Source: JBDREW01 sp043819385 (GTDB taxonomy: Bacteria; Patescibacteriota; Minisyncoccia; Minisyncoccales; GWA2-38-27). From it: 29,509 bases of DNA. Shown piece after piece: positions 28,956 to 29,509 of this stretch (positions are counted from its first letter, which is position 1; the number at the start of each line of letters is the position of its first letter). A model generated the notes under the pieces. The model was not told where the DNA came from and did no database searches. It saw nothing but the letters and a program-made list of their open reading frames with translations. The stretch spans positions 1 through 29,509 of the forward strand of contig JBDREW010000021.1 in assembly GCA_043819385.1 (NCBI GenBank), in the 5' to 3' direction. Both the position numbers and the translations under genes were made by a program.

Positions 28956-29426
28956 ATGACTCAAGAAAAGATTTATTACTTGTCAAAAAAGGGACTTCAA
29001 AATTTAAAAAAAGAATATGAAGATTTAAAAAATATTAGAATTCTTAAAACAAAAGGAGATGTTCCTAGTGTATTAGAATCTGAAGATTTAAATCCTGAGT
29101 ATCTTTCTTTTCAAGAAGATTTAAATCTTTTAGAGACAAGATTAATTGAACTTGATGATGTTTTTAAAAATGTAAAAATAATTAAAGCTCCTGATAAAAA
29201 GAAACAAAATATAATAGATGTTGGGGCTAAGGTTTTTGTTGAAATAAATAATAAAGAAAAAGATAAATTTGAGATTGTTGGAACGCTTGAAGCAGATCCT
29301 GAATTAGGTAAGATTAGTAATGAGTCCCCAGTAGGAGAGGTTCTTATGGGACATAAAGCTGGAGATAAAATTACCATTTCTTTTCCAATAAAAACAAGTT
29401 ATAAGATAAAAGAAGTAAAATATTAA
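28956..29426 (+). CDS. GreA/GreB-family transcription factor with an altered coiled-coil tip
   Basis: Gre factors reach into the RNA polymerase secondary channel and stimulate cleavage of backtracked RNA. Residues 1-75 form the N-terminal coiled coil. Residues about 88-156 are the FKBP-like domain, with the diagnostic GTLEADPELGKISNESPVGE and GHKAGDKITISFP. The tip differs from GreA: where E. coli has GDLKENAEY, with catalytic Asp41 and Glu44, this protein has SEDLNPEY. Acidic Glu43 and Asp44 are present, but the Glu44 equivalent is Leu or is deleted. It may therefore cleave differently or compete like other secondary-channel proteins. The ATG at 28956 was preferred to a TTG at 28941. An attenuator-like leader precedes it. 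At 156 residues the length is normal. Confidence 0.88.
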   Translation: MTQEKIYYLSKKGLQNLKKEYEDLKNIRILKTKGDVPSVLESEDLNPEYLSFQEDLNLLETRLIELDDVFKNVKIIKAPDKKKQNIIDVGAKVFVEINNKEKDKFEIVGTLEADPELGKISNESPVGEVLMGHKAGDKITISFPIKTSYKIKEVKY

Positions 29427-29445
29427 TTAGATAAATTAAAATACA

Positions 29446-29474
29446 AAATCCTTGTTAATTTAACAAGGATTTTT
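29446..29474 (+). terminator. terminator after the GreA-like gene
   Basis: AAATCCTTGTTA (29446-29457), loop ATT, TAACAAGGATTT (29461-29472) is a perfect 12-bp stem followed by TT and GTAT. It begins 19 bases after the stop codon. Confidence 0.88.
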
Positions 29475-29500
29475 GTATAAAATGAAATTTTAGGTATAAT
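29473..29500 (+). promoter_or_regulatory. possible promoter at the window edge
   Basis: A perfect -10 TATAAT (29495-29500) has a weak -35 TTGTAT 16 bases upstream. Any gene it drives lies beyond the window. Confidence 0.35.
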
Positions 29501-29509
29501 ACATATATA

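Overview
The window looks like a chromosomal segment of a Patescibacteria (Candidate Phyla Radiation) bacterium, most likely of the Parcubacteria type. The reasons are the very AT-rich composition, A/T-only start-codon leaders with almost no Shine-Dalgarno sequences, short RpoB (1062 aa) and RpoC (1199 aa), a cupin-type glucose-6-phosphate isomerase, a rpsF-ssb-rpsR cluster without rplI, and a helix-turn-helix/membrane protein next to a Wzy-TPR protein. TGA ends recA, which fits genetic code 11. This placement is by eye; no phylogeny could be run.

Layout. 1-149: the end of a gene with an Ala-Pro repeat tail. 203-3927: a promoter with an upstream DnaA box, two 90-bp tandem repeats, then an HTH/membrane protein and a polytopic Wzy-like TPR protein. 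4084-15177: rpoB, rpoC, ftsK and recA on the plus strand, separated by repeat-rich spacers. 15279-16677: a bidirectional terminator, then minus-strand rpsR, ssb and rpsF with a clear promoter. 16756-18933: a divergent phosphohexomutase. 19011-25702: a minus-strand series of an YvlD/holin-like membrane protein (apparently leaderless), secG, a peptide-binding protein carrying an inserted peptidoglycan-binding-like domain, cupin PGI, RNase J, a separately transcribed small zinc-ribbon protein, and trpS. 25841-26149: a structured leader RNA driving a 32-aa membrane peptide. 26184-28263: groES-groEL. 28666-29474: an attenuator-like leader with a 39-codon ORF, then a GreA/GreB-like factor.

The genes are mostly housekeeping: transcription (rpoB, rpoC, GreA-like), RNA decay (RNase J), translation (S6, S18, TrpRS), recombination and segregation (RecA, SSB, FtsK), protein export and folding (SecG, GroESL), and sugar-phosphate metabolism (phosphohexomutase, cupin PGI). 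The unusual content lies mainly between genes. At least four families of short dispersed or tandem repeats occupy the spacers. Two leaders (25876-26006 and 28700-28892) have mutually exclusive or pseudoknot-forming pairings and look like undescribed cis-regulatory RNAs.
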